A stretch of DNA of 64,000 nt, from assembly GCF_035609205.1 (NCBI RefSeq), contig NZ_CP141184.1, positions 5,942,501 to 6,006,500 of the forward strand, written 5' to 3'. Positions 46,883 through 55,367 of the stretch are shown here, in pieces; position 1 is the first letter of the stretch; the number at the start of each line of letters is the position of its first letter. The position numbers and the translations under genes are program-made. This DNA comes from Hymenobacter sp. GOD-10R (GTDB lineage Bacteria > Bacteroidota > Bacteroidia > Cytophagales > Hymenobacteraceae). The notes beneath the pieces were generated by a model. That model worked only from the letters and a program-made list of their open reading frames with translations. It had not been told where the DNA came from and made no database searches.

Positions 46883-48520
46883 TTGAAACGTCGACCCTGC
46901 CTTTCTGATACTTCCAGCTTAGGTATTGCATTGCCTGCTTTACCTCCGGGTGAGGTATATAGTTTATTGTCTGTAGGTGGAGTCAGAAGAAATGCACAAG
47001 ATCCTGCCCGCTATGAAGTGCAACTCTATTTACAAGCGCGTCATAATACAACACTTAAGCATTATGTACCTGCTTCGGTACTTCAGCCGTATGTAGATAT
47101 GCAATGTGCTTCTGTCCTACAAGCAGGTTCTGCATGGACTCCGACAGGCCATCGAGCACCTGAGTTCGATTTCTATTTTCCTGATCAATGCTTAATGAAG
47201 CTAGGCTGTGTATCTCCACGCTTAGTACTAGCCTCCGAGGCTTTCGCCAACAATGAACTAGAGGATGTCATCCACGTCGCAGGACGCTCCTCTATGTGGT
47301 TAGCTATTTGGGAATGGTCTGGCGTTCAATGGATAACACCATGTTTTGAACTACTTCGTATCCTTTATTACTGTGCAGGTTCTCGGTTAATAGACTTCTA
47401 CTTTTCTCGCTTACCTGCAGCGTGGTTGGGGAAGTTGGTTGCTCATCCTTCTGCTAACAACGGTTACGGTGCACATTTGTGTGTAGCCGCTCAATCAATA
47501 TCCTCCACTGAGGCACAGGTCATAGCTGCTTTACTCTCTGATCGGGCTTATCGTACTATAATATACCGAACACATGCAGAGTTAGCGCGACAATGGATGC
47601 AAGGACAGTCTACAGCCTTGTTCCATACTGATCTGCGCCTGGATCGTAATGCATACTTCCGTGCGCAAGGATTTTCATTTACTTGGGCGGGACGCCCTGC
47701 ATTTTGGGCAAGCGTATTACAGCCAAAACCGCATTTCTTCAACTTTCGTCATGTACTCTACCACCCCTTGCTGCTTCTATGTTTAAAGCCAGGAATGATT
47801 GAATTAGCGGAGCACCAATATACCGACGTTTTAGCAGATCTAGGTCCTTGTGCAGTTAAAGAAAACTATGTTAGTTCGGGCTTTCGCACACGGTTACTTA
47901 CAGCTGGGTCGTTCGCCCCCCATGTTACGCGTGGATTTCCTTGGGCTGTTAAAGCAACCGACCATGCTCCTCATTATTTAGAGGCTCAGACCCCATTGCC
48001 ATGGGAGGATGTTTCTAACTATGAAATTAATCAATCACTAGTTACTATAGTCTTTACACGGCTCGAAAAACAATTTGAGCAGCATGGTCGTCACGTACGC
48101 CGCTTAAGTATTAATAACCCTAACGCACTCTATGGAGAAGGCTGGTGCATTTGTCTTTACGGCGGTCACTTGCCTCTATTAGGGACTATATACAGCCGAC
48201 ACTTACTCCGCTTCGCAATCACTGAAATTACTTATGGAGCCGGGTACTTTTATCTTATTTACTCGGGCCAACATGGCACTTGTGTGTTGGCGCGCTTTGC
48301 CGATATGCACCAATTGACCCTTGCTGAACAACAGACTCTGTTAAACATCCTCAGTAGCGAAGCTCGTCAGCACTCCAGAGGGCGTGGAAAATTGTACCCT
48401 GTATCATGGAAACGCGGAATGTTGTTACTTGATGCAGTGTCACTTGCTTCTGGTGCGAAAAAATCATATGCTCAGTGCGAATACTTTCTCTCTATTCCGC
48501 TAGGCCGACGTACTCACTAA
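46883..48520 (+). CDS. TnsE-like transposition targeting protein (tentative)
   Basis: 545 residues starting at TTG 46883. It has no obvious enzyme motif. Length (TnsE about 540), an N-terminal beta-rich segment (ARYEVQLYLQARHNTTLKHY), a mid-protein helical region and a C-terminal beta domain (LLRFAITEITYGAGYFYLIY) resemble TnsE layout, compared from memory rather than by search. TnsE directs Tn7 to replication forks and mobile plasmids. It is the first gene inside the island and no TnsABCD is next to it. The last ~28 codons overlap an end-like repeat, so the C-terminus may be altered. Confidence 0.45.
   Translation: MKRRPCLSDTSSLGIALPALPPGEVYSLLSVGGVRRNAQDPARYEVQLYLQARHNTTLKHYVPASVLQPYVDMQCASVLQAGSAWTPTGHRAPEFDFYFPDQCLMKLGCVSPRLVLASEAFANNELEDVIHVAGRSSMWLAIWEWSGVQWITPCFELLRILYYCAGSRLIDFYFSRLPAAWLGKLVAHPSANNGYGAHLCVAAQSISSTEAQVIAALLSDRAYRTIIYRTHAELARQWMQGQSTALFHTDLRLDRNAYFRAQGFSFTWAGRPAFWASVLQPKPHFFNFRHVLYHPLLLLCLKPGMIELAEHQYTDVLADLGPCAVKENYVSSGFRTRLLTAGSFAPHVTRGFPWAVKATDHAPHYLEAQTPLPWEDVSNYEINQSLVTIVFTRLEKQFEQHGRHVRRLSINNPNALYGEGWCICLYGGHLPLLGTIYSRHLLRFAITEITYGAGYFYLIYSGQHGTCVLARFADMHQLTLAEQQTLLNILSSEARQHSRGRGKLYPVSWKRGMLLLDAVSLASGAKKSYAQCEYFLSIPLGRRTH
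48438..48481 (+). repeat. Second transposon-end-like segment inside the TnsE-like gene
   Basis: TGTCA at 48438, then TGCGAA at 48454 and 48476 (22 bp apart). GTGCGAAAAAAT here equals 46800-46811 and TCAGTGCGAA equals 46797-46806, in the same orientation as the island end. Confidence 0.5.
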
Positions 48521-48650
48521 ATTTAGAGCTATATGATGTTCCAATTTGAGATACAGCGTTATAAGCCCTCTTACAGGTAATTAGTGGGAAGTTCACTTCT
48601 CATGAAGCATACAAGCTTGTCAGCTTAGTATGAAAGATAACGCCTCAGCC

Positions 48651-49145
48651 CTATGGTATGGGTGGCGCAAGAAGATTTATAATCCCTTTGATATTAAGCC
48701 GAGCGAAGCGCCTTACGCGGTCAAATTTAACGTTAGTTTCTGCGAGTTCTTCCTCAGTTGCAAGCTTTGTAGGAACACGTGTGCTTAGCAGCTCAAACAC
48801 AATGCTAACGATGTCCATATAGCCAAGAATTAACAGATACAGCTGTTTTTTCCCTTCCTCAGAATAACTCTTCGTGCGAATAGCCTTGACTAGTGTATCA
48901 AGCTGAGCTGTTTCATCACTGTAGAGATCTCGTAGCTTGTTCCTACACTTCCAGTACTCCTGCAACTGGTCCTCTTCTACTAGTGAAGCAGTGAAAGGGA
49001 AAAAATCCGCAAATGCTGTTGCTTTTAGAAATACCTGCTCGGCCTCATATACAATTAATAGGTGCTTTTGTAAGCTCGTCCAAAGACCTACTCTGGCTTT
49101 GTCGAATGCATTGCTAGCCATGATTTCGGTGCTACTCATATTCAA
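48651..49145 (-). CDS. Helical protein of unknown function
   Basis: 164 residues, predicted mostly alpha-helical and charged (YWKCRNKLRDLYSDETAQLD; LIVYEAEQVFLKATAF). No signal peptide, membrane helix or known motif. It lies between the TnsE-like gene (convergent) and the recombinase (same strand). Function unknown. Confidence 0.55.
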   Translation of the reverse strand: MNMSSTEIMASNAFDKARVGLWTSLQKHLLIVYEAEQVFLKATAFADFFPFTASLVEEDQLQEYWKCRNKLRDLYSDETAQLDTLVKAIRTKSYSEEGKKQLYLLILGYMDIVSIVFELLSTRVPTKLATEEELAETNVKFDRVRRFARLNIKGIINLLAPPIP

Positions 49146-49220
49146 TTAATTAATTGTTTGATTTTGCAGCAAAAGTAGACTAGTATTGGCCGCATCTTGT
49201 GTGATACAGGATAACTTGGG

Positions 49221-49910
49221 TTATGGCTTGGTCGCCTGTTCTGCAAGCAATGCCGAAACTTCAAGGATGAGGCGGCGAACACCAGCAGCGGTAAAGTGAC
49301 AGCCACGGCGGGTGCGATATCCAGATGCCGAGAGTTGGGTAGCAATGCGGCGGTAATTCCACTGTTGACCCCGGTATAAGCAGGCTAGCTCTGCCGCTTG
49401 CCGATTCGCTAAGCTTTTTCTAGCATTCACCTGCCGTTGCTGCTGACCTTTAATCCGAGCCTCTGCTGTGAGATTGGCCGGCGTGCCGAGTTGATGTCCC
49501 CGGGCTTTTTTAGCGGCGAGCGCATCGCAGGTTCGAGTCGAGATGGCCTTGGCTTCTTTCTCTGCCACAGCACCCAATACGTGAATGGTAAACTCGTCGG
49601 CGGCGGGCATATCCACAGCTTTGAAACGAACGCGACTTTCCATTAAAGCGGTGAGAAAAGCCAAATTGCGGGCTAAGCGATCCAACTTAGCGACGAGGAG
49701 CACCGCCCCCGTTTCGTTGGTGGCTTGCATAGCCGCTTGCAACTGCGGACGGGTACTCTTACGTCCGCTCTCCACTTCGATGTACTCGCCCACAATCCGC
49801 TCACCGGTCACGAGGAATGAGTGCACCGCGGCCTGTTGAGCTTCGAGCCCTAACCCACTCTGGCCTTGGCGGGCGGTGCTCACACGGTAATAGGCGACGT
49901 AGTTCGGCAT
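49221..49910 (-). CDS. Serine recombinase (resolvase/invertase family)
   Basis: 229 residues from ATG 49910. The catalytic domain has YYRVSTARQGQSGLGLEAQQ (nucleophile Ser in RVS), LLVAKLDRLARN, and AEKEAKAISTRTCDAL. A C-terminal helix-turn-helix region ends in ATQLSASGYRTRRGCHFTAA. It could resolve cointegrates or invert DNA within the island. An IS starts 57 bp upstream of its start codon. Confidence 0.88.
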   Translation of the reverse strand: MPNYVAYYRVSTARQGQSGLGLEAQQAAVHSFLVTGERIVGEYIEVESGRKSTRPQLQAAMQATNETGAVLLVAKLDRLARNLAFLTALMESRVRFKAVDMPAADEFTIHVLGAVAEKEAKAISTRTCDALAAKKARGHQLGTPANLTAEARIKGQQQRQVNARKSLANRQAAELACLYRGQQWNYRRIATQLSASGYRTRRGCHFTAAGVRRLILEVSALLAEQATKP

Positions 49911-49967
49911 GGGTACTTGCGATACCAAGGAGTGACAACATGGCAGAGCAAAACTACTCTTCTTAGG

Positions 49968-51634
49968 GCTTGTATCATTACATGAACGGGCGTGGCTGTT
50001 GCAGAAGTGCTAGTCAGCGGGAAGCCATTCGCGTAGAGGGAAGATGCAAGGCAAGAAGCAGTTCACCGATCAGCTCGTCACGCACTTCCGCCTCTCCGAG
50101 CGGGTGCCCACGCATAACTTCTACCGGCGACTCGACGCGCTCTTGGACCTGGGCTTCCTCTATGAAGCCACCCAAGGCCTGTATAGCCACACCGGGCAGC
50201 CCTCGCTCGACCCGGTCGTGTTCTTCAAGCTGGTGCTCATTGGCTACTTGGAAAACATCACCAGCGACCGCCGCCTGCTCGAGCACTGTGCGATGCGGCT
50301 GGACCTGCTCTACTTTCTGGGCTACGAGCTCGACGAAGCCCTGCCCTGGCACTCCACTGTGAGCCGCACCCGCCAACTCTACCCGGCGGCACTTTTTGAG
50401 CAACTCTTCGACCGCGTCTTTAGCCTCTGCGTGCAACACGGCTTGGTGGCCGGCGACACGCAGACCGTGGACTCCGCCCTGGTGAAAGCCAATGCCTCCC
50501 TCGACAGCCTGTGCGAAAAGCAGCCAGTACAAGCAGTGTGGCCGACCTTAACCATCGTGGGGAGCACCCCGAAAACACCGGCCACGCCACACCCGGCCTC
50601 GATTCGTTCCGCGCCAGCCCATCAACTCCGCTATGAGGCGGCGCGCCAAGCCAAGCGACAACAGGAGCCCGGTTCCTTGGGCGCTACCCGTCCCCAAGCG
50701 CGCTTGCTGAGCAACAAAACGCACTATAGCCCTACCGATCCGGAAGCCCGCATCTCCATCAAGCCCGGCAAAGCGCGCGCTTTGAACTACCTGTGCAGCC
50801 TAGTCGTGGATACCGCCCAGGGGGTCATCAGCCATGTGCAAGCGAACTTAGCGGACAGTCGCGACAGCCTGCACTTACCTCGGATTGTGCAGCACCTGCA
50901 GCAACGTCTAACGGCCAATGACTTGCAGTTGCGGGACTTGGTTGCCGATACGGGCTACTCCAATGGCTTTAACTATGCCCTGCTCGAAAATAGTGGTGTT
51001 ACCCCGTGGATACCCGTGTTTGGCGCCTACAAACCGATCGTGGAGGGCTTTACTTACCACGCCCGCGTCGATGAATATCGGTGCCGAGCAGATAAGCCGC
51101 TGCCCTTTCGCAAGTACCGCTCTACCGCTGATGGCAACTGGATGAAACATTATCGAGCCTTCTATCAGGATTGCCAGCACTGTCCCTTCAAGGCGAGTTG
51201 CGTCCCCTACGCGGACCATAAGCAACTGAATCGCTCCGCTTTTGACGCGGCCTATCATCGGGCCTGGCATCGGCAGCGCAGCCGCCAAGGGCAGCACATG
51301 CGCCGTGTGCGACAACGCACCATCGAACCCGTATTCGGCAACTTGCTGCACCACTATGGCTTGCGCCGCATCAACGTACGCGGGCAAGCCGGCGCGCACA
51401 AGTGTATGCTGCTGGCGGCAGTGGCCTATAATCTGAAAAAGCTCCTGCGTCATCAACCTAAGCTGCAGTTGGGAATGGCCCGGGTACTACCCCTGCTACC
51501 ACCTGCACCACCGTTCATGCTCCGCTGCAGGCAACGCCACCGGCGTAACCGCACGAAAGCGCTGCGAAACCTGGCTGGCTCGAACGGGCGGTGAGTTCTG
51601 CAACAGCCACGGGCGTTTGTGAAATGATACAAGC
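49968..51634 (+). mobile_element. IS1182-type insertion sequence
   Basis: Terminal inverted repeats: left GCTTGTATCATT at 49968, right AATGATACAAGC ending 51634, with a second matched block CGTGGCTGTTGCAGAA about 25 bp inside each end. It carries one transposase gene. CTTA occurs at both flanks (49962-49965 and 51634-51637) and might be a 4-bp duplication, but its placement is ambiguous. The element is clearly more G+C-rich than the DNA to its right. Confidence 0.85.
50044..51594 (+). CDS. IS1182-family transposase
   Basis: 516 residues. N-terminal DUF772-type domain (NFYRRLDALLDLGFLYEATQ, SLDPVVFFKLVLIGYLENIT), DDE core (DTQTVDSALVKANASLDSL; LVADTGYSNGFNYALLENSG) and C-terminal region with HCPFKASC and RRVRQRTIEPVFGNLLHHYG. 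It appears intact, so the IS may be active. Confidence 0.92.
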   Translation: MQGKKQFTDQLVTHFRLSERVPTHNFYRRLDALLDLGFLYEATQGLYSHTGQPSLDPVVFFKLVLIGYLENITSDRRLLEHCAMRLDLLYFLGYELDEALPWHSTVSRTRQLYPAALFEQLFDRVFSLCVQHGLVAGDTQTVDSALVKANASLDSLCEKQPVQAVWPTLTIVGSTPKTPATPHPASIRSAPAHQLRYEAARQAKRQQEPGSLGATRPQARLLSNKTHYSPTDPEARISIKPGKARALNYLCSLVVDTAQGVISHVQANLADSRDSLHLPRIVQHLQQRLTANDLQLRDLVADTGYSNGFNYALLENSGVTPWIPVFGAYKPIVEGFTYHARVDEYRCRADKPLPFRKYRSTADGNWMKHYRAFYQDCQHCPFKASCVPYADHKQLNRSAFDAAYHRAWHRQRSRQGQHMRRVRQRTIEPVFGNLLHHYGLRRINVRGQAGAHKCMLLAAVAYNLKKLLRHQPKLQLGMARVLPLLPPAPPFMLRCRQRHRRNRTKALRNLAGSNGR

Positions 51635-51806
51635 TTAACCGTAGAAGCACGGGTGTTATATTTTGAGTTTAGATTGATGAAGTTGTAGCGCTACTTGAGC
51701 ACATTACTGCATTGCCAAGGCAAGTTGCTGAGATCAATAACTCCTGAGGACAACAGGCTAACTAGCCTAAATGCGACCTAAAAGTCCGATTCCCGTCTCT
51801 GGTACT

Positions 51807-51839
51807 AAAAAGCCCTTTACGAAATGTAAAGGGCTTTTT
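51807..51839 (+). terminator. Intrinsic terminator
   Basis: Perfect 14-bp arms AAAAAGCCCTTTAC / GTAAAGGGCTTTTT with a GAAAT loop and a T run. It isolates the following operon from IS transcription. Confidence 0.88.
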
Positions 51840-51957
51840 TCACGCATTGGGGTACAGTATAGGGCACAGCATGCGGTTGTTTGTTGTCTCTTTTCATAAG
51901 CACCGTCTCACTTGATTCAAATTTCAAACTTCTCGCTCTCCTTCGATCTCAACGTAA

Positions 51958-51965
51958 TATCTTTG
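51958..51965 (+). promoter_or_regulatory. -7 box for the STAS/GHKL-DUF4325-PIN operon
   Basis: TATCTTTG matches TAnnTTTG and lies 29 nt before the ATG at 51995, favouring that start over an earlier in-frame TTG at 51881. Confidence 0.55.
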
Positions 51966-51994
51966 TAGCCCTCTTTAATACTTGGGCCTCAAGG

Positions 51995-52825
51995 ATGGAT
52001 GTTTCAGTACCTGTTCAAGTTCCCCTTATCGGATCTATCAACACTAACCCTAACGGGTATAATAAGATTATCGCTTTTGAACAGGCCTGCCGCAAATACA
52101 GAAACTGCTATATAGAGCTTGATTTAAATCATTTAAGCTGGTTTGATGCGAATCTGAGCGCTTTGTTCGATGCGGTACTATATAGGCTACAACAGGAGCT
52201 TGGTCTATATTTTGTTGTGGATATAGAACTGGTAAACAAGAAGTTTCCTATCCTCTTGAGAAATGGTTTTTTATCATCTATTCGCTCACTACCTGACAAT
52301 GCGGGCACTACTGTTCCAGTAGAAACATTCTCAACAAAGGACGACGAGAAGTTTTTTGATTATTTAAAAAACAAGTTGCTATCCCATCCGCAGCTTTCTT
52401 TGAGCCGACCACGGAAAGACAAGTTGCTTATACATTTCTTGGAGCTTTTTGCTAACATTGATACTCACGCGAGAACGTCTCATCCTGTTTTTGCATGCGG
52501 TCAATTCTTTCCAAGACTTCACAAACTGCACTTTACTTTGGTTGACTTAGGTGTTGGATATCTTGCTCCTATTCATAGCTTTACATCAGGCCAAGTTGAC
52601 ACATCATCCAAAGCTATTGCATGGGCTTTACATGATACTAATACTACCAAATCGAACGATGTTACCGGAGGATTAGGTTTAAAGCAGCTACATAGTTACT
52701 GTCATAGCAATGATGGTGAAATGCAGATTATCACAGGTGATGCCTACTGGAGTAACAGAACCAAGGCTCAAACTGTAAGCCACTTCAATGGCTCCATTGT
52801 TAATGTATTGTTCAACTGTGGTTAG
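51995..52825 (+). CDS. STAS-like plus GHKL ATPase protein (partner-switch-like)
   Basis: 276 residues from ATG 51995. Residues about 20-80 resemble a STAS domain (CYIELDLNHLSWFDANLSAL). Residues about 140-275 carry GHKL ATPase boxes: N box with E150 and N154 (HFLELFANIDTHA), G1 box VDLGVG (184-188), G2 box TGGLGLKQL (224-232). No sensor or histidine box is seen, so it resembles anti-sigma/RsbW-type switches more than a kinase. It heads an operon with DUF4325 and PIN genes. Function unproven. Confidence 0.72.
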   Translation: MDVSVPVQVPLIGSINTNPNGYNKIIAFEQACRKYRNCYIELDLNHLSWFDANLSALFDAVLYRLQQELGLYFVVDIELVNKKFPILLRNGFLSSIRSLPDNAGTTVPVETFSTKDDEKFFDYLKNKLLSHPQLSLSRPRKDKLLIHFLELFANIDTHARTSHPVFACGQFFPRLHKLHFTLVDLGVGYLAPIHSFTSGQVDTSSKAIAWALHDTNTTKSNDVTGGLGLKQLHSYCHSNDGEMQIITGDAYWSNRTKAQTVSHFNGSIVNVLFNCG

Positions 52826-52964
52826 GTTTATTCGTATAAAGAATATAACCCCTTGGATACAGCAGGTTAGTAAAAATTTGCTAATATACTTAGCACAGCT
52901 TGCACGTTTTTCATTCAAAATGCGTTACTTGCATAGTACTGTAACCTTCAACACATCTTTACTT

Positions 52965-53324
52965 ATGAACGCCACTCGCATCATCGCAAAAGACATTCTC
53001 GGCAAGTCAATCGCCGTGATGGACGGAGATGGGCGGAAGCTTTCTGAGGAAATGACCCGAGTTTATCATCAATTCGGAGCAGTGGTTGTTTCTTTTAAAG
53101 GCATCAGCCATATCACTACGGCTTTCTTGAACGCTGCTTTAGGAAAGTTTATACTCCAGGCCGGCTCTCCTGAAGAGGCGCAAGAGCGTGCATCTCATGT
53201 GGAGTTCACTGATCTTGCCAATAGCTCTATGGAGACTCAGATCAAACGGGTTAAGAAATTGGCTTTGGATACAGAGCTGCGTTCAATGCACAACTCTGTC
53301 CTGTTACAGGAGACCTGCGCATAA
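52965..53324 (+). CDS. STAS-like DUF4325 protein
   Basis: 119 residues from ATG 52965. The core VVVSFKGISHITTAFLNAAL matches DUF4325, a STAS-like fold that sits beside GHKL ATPases in many genomes. It would be the natural partner of the upstream ATPase. Its stop codon shares a base with the ATG of the PIN gene (TAATG), showing coupled translation. Confidence 0.75.
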   Translation: MNATRIIAKDILGKSIAVMDGDGRKLSEEMTRVYHQFGAVVVSFKGISHITTAFLNAALGKFILQAGSPEEAQERASHVEFTDLANSSMETQIKRVKKLALDTELRSMHNSVLLQETCA

Positions 53325-54052
53325 TGGCACTCAACTTTCGAGACATAGAAAAAGAAAAGCCGGGAAACCGGCTTTTCTTTTTTGATGCCAATGTTTGGCT
53401 ATTCATCATAAATGAGATCCCTCACAACTCAAAAGATACAGATCCAGATAGTAGGAGGCTCTCCTATCGACAGCAACCTTACATAGATTTCACAAAGCGA
53501 CTATTGAACTCTGCAACTTCTTCTGATGAAGAAGGAAATGAAGTCTACCGCAAGGTAATCGCTATGCACAGTATTTTACTTACAGAAGTATTCAATGCAC
53601 ACCTCCGTAGCTCGTTTGAGCTATATAAGAAAGAGCTTCTTCGTGCTGGTACTCATACGAAACAACAAATAGACTCCTTAAAATATAAAGAGGATTATAG
53701 AAACAAGACTGACCATTACATAGAAGCTTTTCAGTTTTTTCAAGCTGAACTATATGGCTACGATCCTTTTATTGAGATAATAACCGACGAGTCCATAGAT
53801 TTGGACATTATAAAACTTCTAGGCACCCTCCCTCTTGCCGCAGATTTCAATGACAGATATTATTCTGAACTCTGTCGTCGTAACAACTATATACTTGTGA
53901 CTGATGATCATGATTTTTCGGAGGAGGCTGTTGTTGCAATCACAGGCAATAGAAAGCTATTGCAAAAGGCTATTAATCAACCTTCTAGTAGCAAAAAGGC
54001 AAAATCCATTCTACATCAGACAAGAAGTAAGTCAAAGAGGGGCGGCAAGTAA
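53324..54052 (+). CDS. PIN-like domain protein, putative ribonuclease
   Basis: 242 residues. Acidic residues fall where a PIN active site needs them: D21 (FFFDANVW), E88 (ILLTEVFN), D174/D177 (LAADFNDRYY) and D194/D195 (ILVTDDHDF). An insertion between E88 and the third Asp makes it longer than a typical VapC toxin. A basic tail (KSILHQTRSKSKRGGK) may bind nucleic acid. Translationally coupled to DUF4325 and followed by a terminator. Activity is inferred. Confidence 0.75.
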   Translation: MALNFRDIEKEKPGNRLFFFDANVWLFIINEIPHNSKDTDPDSRRLSYRQQPYIDFTKRLLNSATSSDEEGNEVYRKVIAMHSILLTEVFNAHLRSSFELYKKELLRAGTHTKQQIDSLKYKEDYRNKTDHYIEAFQFFQAELYGYDPFIEIITDESIDLDIIKLLGTLPLAADFNDRYYSELCRRNNYILVTDDHDFSEEAVVAITGNRKLLQKAINQPSSSKKAKSILHQTRSKSKRGGK

Positions 54053-54153
54053 GGCACTATATCCTGTAGCAACAATATGGTCATTGTTAATGAAGATTGA
54101 TGCAGGTGTTATCCCATGATATTAACATATGACACAATAGGTGGTAACAATAT

Positions 54154-54182
54154 AAAAACCTATCTAAAGTCGATAGGTTTTT
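54154..54182 (+). terminator. Terminator after the PIN gene
   Basis: Perfect 11-bp arms AAAAACCTATC / GATAGGTTTTT with a 7-nt loop, closing the three-gene operon. Confidence 0.85.
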
Positions 54183-54226
54183 ATATTCGAGAACACAGTA
54201 GTTGAGAAATCAAGATTGAATAATTA

Positions 54227-54541
54227 TTATTGGAAAATCCAATCAAAGTCAATTAGATGTTCTAAATTATCTGTTAAGCTATTATCAGGGTTTGATCTTA
54301 AGTACTTTCCGTTGCTTCCATTAACGACTTGCACTGTTTCGCCTACTTTCCATTTTGCTTGTACATAATTCCATACCCACGTAGTAGCAGTATTGCCTCT
54401 AGTTTCTAATAATGCAATAGCTTGAGCCTTGGAAACCTTTGTTGCTCTAGAGACAAAGGTTTCATTTACTGTGTGAAAGGCATAGTGTGTAATCACGTTA
54501 TTTAAGCCCTTCCAAACTCCTGTAATTCTATATAAGGCCAT
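54227..54541 (-). CDS. DUF3892 family protein
   Basis: 104 residues. The pattern YRITGVWKGLNNVITHYAFH, RATKVSKAQAIALLE, and VVNGSNGKYLRSNPDN matches the small DUF3892 family of unknown function. No signal peptide. Confidence 0.75.
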   Translation of the reverse strand: MALYRITGVWKGLNNVITHYAFHTVNETFVSRATKVSKAQAIALLETRGNTATTWVWNYVQAKWKVGETVQVVNGSNGKYLRSNPDNSLTDNLEHLIDFDWIFQ

Positions 54542-54560
54542 GACTTATCTGTTCAACAGG

Positions 54561-54884
54561 TTAGTACAGTGATTTCTTGTGCTTACCATATTGATTCGTT
54601 CCGGTGTAAGGGTTCACGTACTTGCCCCCTTTGTGAGTTTGAGCATTTTGCTGATCCACGTAGGTTCCACCATGGCTTTCGGTATGCGTACTCCCGCTGT
54701 AAACCGGAGCTGAGTAGCTCGATGAACTAGGCATTGAGTACGTAGCTGCTGGGGCTGAGTACCCCCCATAGGCTGCTTTGTTAGCACTGTAGCGCATGTC
54801 TGGTGTACCATCCTTCTTCGTCTGCGCATTAGCAGCCACAGATAGCAAACAGAAGAAGACAAAGAATAGAAGTTGTTTTTTCAT
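54561..54884 (-). CDS. Small secreted Tyr/Ser/Gly-rich protein
   Basis: 107 residues with a signal peptide (MKKQLLFFVFFCLLSVAANAQ). The mature part is low-complexity, with Tyr, Ser and Gly, and ends in GGKYVNPYTGTNQYGKHKK, a tail seen in many Bacteroidota exported proteins. Function unknown. Confidence 0.65.
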   Translation of the reverse strand: MKKQLLFFVFFCLLSVAANAQTKKDGTPDMRYSANKAAYGGYSAPAATYSMPSSSSYSAPVYSGSTHTESHGGTYVDQQNAQTHKGGKYVNPYTGTNQYGKHKKSLY

Positions 54885-54959
54885 CTTTTTAATAGAATGA
54901 GTTAATACTTGTTTTTAGGTAGTGTATTGAGTAAAAGTGACCAAGAGTTTTCGAGAGGG

Positions 54960-55340
54960 CTAGGTTGTAACAGGAGTTAAATTTTCACCCGTGCCATGTA
55001 GAATCCACTCTGCTTGGCGGTGAACCTGCGTTAAGGTTTTCGCATCCATGAGGCCTGCCCGATAATCGCGTAAATCAGGGTCTAAGATTACATAGGCTCG
55101 CACATAACGTCTCGATAATCGTCCGGGATTGGCAAAGCCAAGAAAGCCTATAGTGATTGTGGTTGTGACAAACACAATACTCTGGTATGGCTCTTCTAAA
55201 ATCTTCGCAGCGCTTAAAGCTGACAGCGCTACGCTAGCCGTACCAGTAATCCAGTGTGTATATGGCCAGTACTTAGAATGGCTTAACCAAAAGTCAAGCT
55301 TCTTTCCTAGATCACTTGAGTATTCATCTTGAGTATTCAT
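54960..55340 (-). CDS. Two-helix membrane protein, possibly SLATT-like
   Basis: 126 residues with two adjacent hydrophobic helices near residues 28-47 and 53-70, then a charged C-terminal part (RRYVRAYVILDPDLRDYRAG). The architecture resembles SLATT-type two-helix effector proteins found in defence contexts, but the match is weak. An alternative is a generic small membrane protein. Confidence 0.5.
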   Translation of the reverse strand: MNTQDEYSSDLGKKLDFWLSHSKYWPYTHWITGTASVALSALSAAKILEEPYQSIVFVTTTITIGFLGFANPGRLSRRYVRAYVILDPDLRDYRAGLMDAKTLTQVHRQAEWILHGTGENLTPVTT

Positions 55341-55367
55341 GTGCCTATGTGAGTAGACGTGGAATTA

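Larger units (their letters stand above)
51635..51994. other. Non-coding region between IS and the STAS/GHKL operon
   Basis: 360 bp with no gene. It holds GTCCGATTCCCG followed by TCTCTGGTACTA at about 51784-51806, which looks like a worn tRNA 3' end or recombinase attachment core, then a strong terminator (51807-51839) and the -7 box at 51958. I cannot fold a whole tRNA. Confidence 0.5.

Noticed and set aside
48438..48481. Distal (right) end of the island
   Set aside because: The repeats have the same orientation as those at 46762, not inverted as an opposite end requires, and no comM 3' sequence follows.
51770..51840. Complete tRNA gene
   Set aside because: Only a T-loop-like and 3'-like piece can be seen; no anticodon or D arm could be folded.
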